Position numbers and translations under genes: made by a program
The notes under the pieces: generated by a model
Database searches by the model: none
Told to the model about the DNA's origin: nothing
Seen by the model: only the letters and a program-made list of their open reading frames with translations
Part shown: positions 14,519-15,750 of the stretch, in pieces
Layout: each line of letters starts with the position of its first letter
Position numbering within the stretch: position 1 is the first letter of the stretch
Origin: Pseudomonadota bacterium
GTDB taxonomy: Bacteria; Pseudomonadota; Gammaproteobacteria; Enterobacterales; Succinivibrionaceae
DNA: 15,750 bases
Reading direction: 5' to 3'
Assembly (NCBI GenBank): GCA_023460615.1
Contig: JAEWPL010000178.1
Span: 1-15,750, forward strand

Positions 14519-15466
14519 ATGAAGATCCATAAATTAGCCATCATTGGTTTAGGTCATGTTGGCTCAGAAGTTCTAACAAAGGCTGTTGCTACTAACATTG
14601 CCTCAGAAATTGCATGTATAGATATTAAAGAGAATGTAGCTTATGGTGAAGCCTTAGATATTTGCCATTCCATTTCCTCAACTTTAAACCGCAATATCAA
14701 GGTTTATTCAGGTGGTTTTGATACTGTTAAAGATGCAGATGTAATTATCTGTGCAGCAGGTCCATCAATTTTACCAGGTCAATATGAGAGATTAGCTTTA
14801 GCAAAAGAGAATGTTAAAGTAATTACTGATATTATGACTGAGGTAGTAAAGTATAACACTGATGCTATCTTTATTATGATCACCAATCCTCTAGATGTAA
14901 CCACCTATCTTGCAGCTACTAAGTTTGGTTGGAAAGAGGGAAGACTATTTGGTACAGGTACTACTCTTGAGACCTTACGTTTTAAATATATCCTATCAAA
15001 ACACTTTAAAGTAAACCCTCAGGATATCCAAGGATATATGCTTGGTGAGCATGGTAATACTGCATTCCCTGCTTGGTCAACAGTATCACTTGCAGGTGTT
15101 CCTCTAGATAAACTTTCACAATACTATCCTGATGTAGTTCTTGATCATGATGCAATTAAAAAACAGGTAGTTAAGACAGCTTATGATGTAATGGATGCTA
15201 AAGGTTGGACTAATACTGGTATTGCAGCTGGAGCTATTAGACTTGCTCAAGCTGTATTCTATGATGAGAAAGCAGTATTACCTGTATCTAAAGTATTACA
15301 TGGCGAATATGGTCTTGAGGATGTGGCTTTATCTTTACCATCTGTAATAGGTAAAGACGGCGTAGAAAAGCGCTTTGCAATTCCTCTAGAAGGTCAGGAG
15401 CTTGAAGATTTACACCGTAGTGCAAATTGCATTAAGGAAGTTTTAAGAACTTGTAATTTAATTTAG
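14519..15466 (+). CDS. NAD-dependent L-lactate / L-2-hydroxyacid dehydrogenase
   Basis: The 315-residue protein belongs to the lactate/malate dehydrogenase family. A Rossmann start GLGHVGSE and Asp35 (IACIDI) point to NAD. It has the ITNPLD loop, catalytic His178 (GEHGNT), and substrate-binding Arg91 and Arg154 (ETLRFKY). The stretch GTGTTLETLRF … GYMLGEHGN … AWSTVSLAG and the later GWTNTGIAAGAIRLAQAV resemble L-2-hydroxyisocaproate dehydrogenases and bacterial LDHs more than classical malate dehydrogenase. The active-site loop PSILPGQYER has neither the typical QQEGE of LDH nor the Arg pattern of MDH, so the substrate is uncertain. The residue equivalent to LDH Asp168 is Glu151. GAGG (14510–14513) lies 5 nt before the ATG. 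It stands alone between a terminator and a stem-loop, so it is probably transcribed singly; no clear promoter hexamers were found. Confidence 0.88.
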   Translation: MKIHKLAIIGLGHVGSEVLTKAVATNIASEIACIDIKENVAYGEALDICHSISSTLNRNIKVYSGGFDTVKDADVIICAAGPSILPGQYERLALAKENVKVITDIMTEVVKYNTDAIFIMITNPLDVTTYLAATKFGWKEGRLFGTGTTLETLRFKYILSKHFKVNPQDIQGYMLGEHGNTAFPAWSTVSLAGVPLDKLSQYYPDVVLDHDAIKKQVVKTAYDVMDAKGWTNTGIAAGAIRLAQAVFYDEKAVLPVSKVLHGEYGLEDVALSLPSVIGKDGVEKRFAIPLEGQELEDLHRSANCIKEVLRTCNLI

Positions 15467-15507
15467 CTTATTGACTTACTCTAAGTTAAATTTTGTTCTT
15501 GATGTCA

Positions 15508-15553
15508 TAGTGGGGTGGGCATGTTTCTTATAAATAAGCCTCAAGCCCCACTA
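15508..15553 (+). other. GC-rich stem-loop after the dehydrogenase gene
   Basis: TAGTGGGG (15508–15515) pairs perfectly with CCCCACTA (15546–15553), with an inner GGGC/GCCT stem (15517–15520/15538–15541) and a 17-nt AT-rich loop. No T run follows on either strand, so it is not a standard intrinsic terminator. It lies between the 3' ends of two convergent genes and may stabilise mRNA ends or act as a poor bidirectional terminator. Its function is not established. Confidence 0.55.
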
Positions 15554-15627
15554 ATTATCTTGCTACTGTGCTAAAGCTAATATCTTAGACAAAGTATTGA
15601 GCTAAAAGAATCTTTTGAAATATAACT

Positions 15628-15750
15628 TTATTTTTCTCTTAATATTGCAAATAGATCGGATAAATTCGAGCCTAATTTTCCTCTCAAAGCATTTAGACTT
15701 GTGTTGTTTCCAATTAAATCATCAACAATTGTGCAGAAACTTTGTTGTAC
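15628..15750 (-). CDS. 3' end of an unrecognised protein gene (5' end outside window)
   Basis: Read from the right edge on the minus strand, 40 codons are open and end in TAA at 15628–15630. The peptide (…FCTIVDDLIGNN…LRGKLGSNLSDLFAILREK) is a plausible amphipathic C-terminus with ordinary codons. I do not recognise the family. An open frame of this length could occur by chance in AT-rich DNA, so the call is moderate. Confidence 0.5.
   Translation of the reverse strand, partial: VQQSFCTIVDDLIGNNTSLNALRGKLGSNLSDLFAILREK

Noticed and set aside
1..15750. CRISPR array, insertion sequence or replication origin
   Set aside because: No regularly spaced repeats, transposase genes, terminal inverted repeats or iteron/DnaA-box clusters were seen.

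Overview
The window is an AT-rich chromosomal segment of a gammaproteobacterium. Two conserved blocks support this: miaB–ybeZ–ybeY–corC–lnt in the usual order, and thrS–infC–rpmI–rplT with infC starting on a non-standard codon. A family such as Succinivibrionaceae/Aeromonadales would fit the low GC, the L-2-hydroxyacid dehydrogenase and the autotransporter-passenger-type surface protein. That placement is my inference and was not tested.

Layout. Positions 1–651 (+) hold the 3' end of a DUF4143-type ATPase. Positions 750–4293 (+) hold a two-gene cassette: a secreted L,D-transpeptidase, and 4 nt later an 872-residue secreted protein that looks like an autotransporter passenger but ends in one membrane helix instead of a beta-barrel. 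A bidirectional terminator (4294–4325) separates it from the convergent minus-strand operon 10485→4347. That operon reads, in transcription order: a 52-residue VbhA-like antitoxin, a Fic AMP-transferase toxin, miaB, phoH/ybeZ, ybeY, corC/ybeX and lnt. The toxin–antitoxin pair sits at its head, and the only clear promoter I see is directly in front of the antitoxin. Upstream (10565–10918, minus) are a strong intrinsic terminator, a possible small RNA, and tRNA-Val(GAC) with a good promoter. Divergently, 11022–14438 (+) is the thrS–infC–rpmI–rplT operon. It has a structured thrS leader with a tRNA-Thr anticodon mimic (UGU loop), an AUA start for infC, a hairpin between infC and rpmI, and an intrinsic terminator after rplT. 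The right end carries an L-lactate/L-2-hydroxyacid dehydrogenase (14519–15466, +), a GC-rich stem-loop, and the 3' end of an unrecognised minus-strand gene.

How the genes work together. The operon core serves translation and RNA metabolism (MiaB tRNA thiomethylation, YbeY RNA maturation, PhoH ATPase) and the envelope (CorC, Lnt lipoprotein acylation). The right half makes translation components that are typically feedback-controlled by their own products: ThrRS on its leader, IF3 on its start codon, L20 on the rpmI leader. The sequence shows a candidate element for each of these three loops. The most unusual items are the transpeptidase plus barrel-less passenger cassette, the Fic module placed at the head of a housekeeping operon, and the AUA start of infC.
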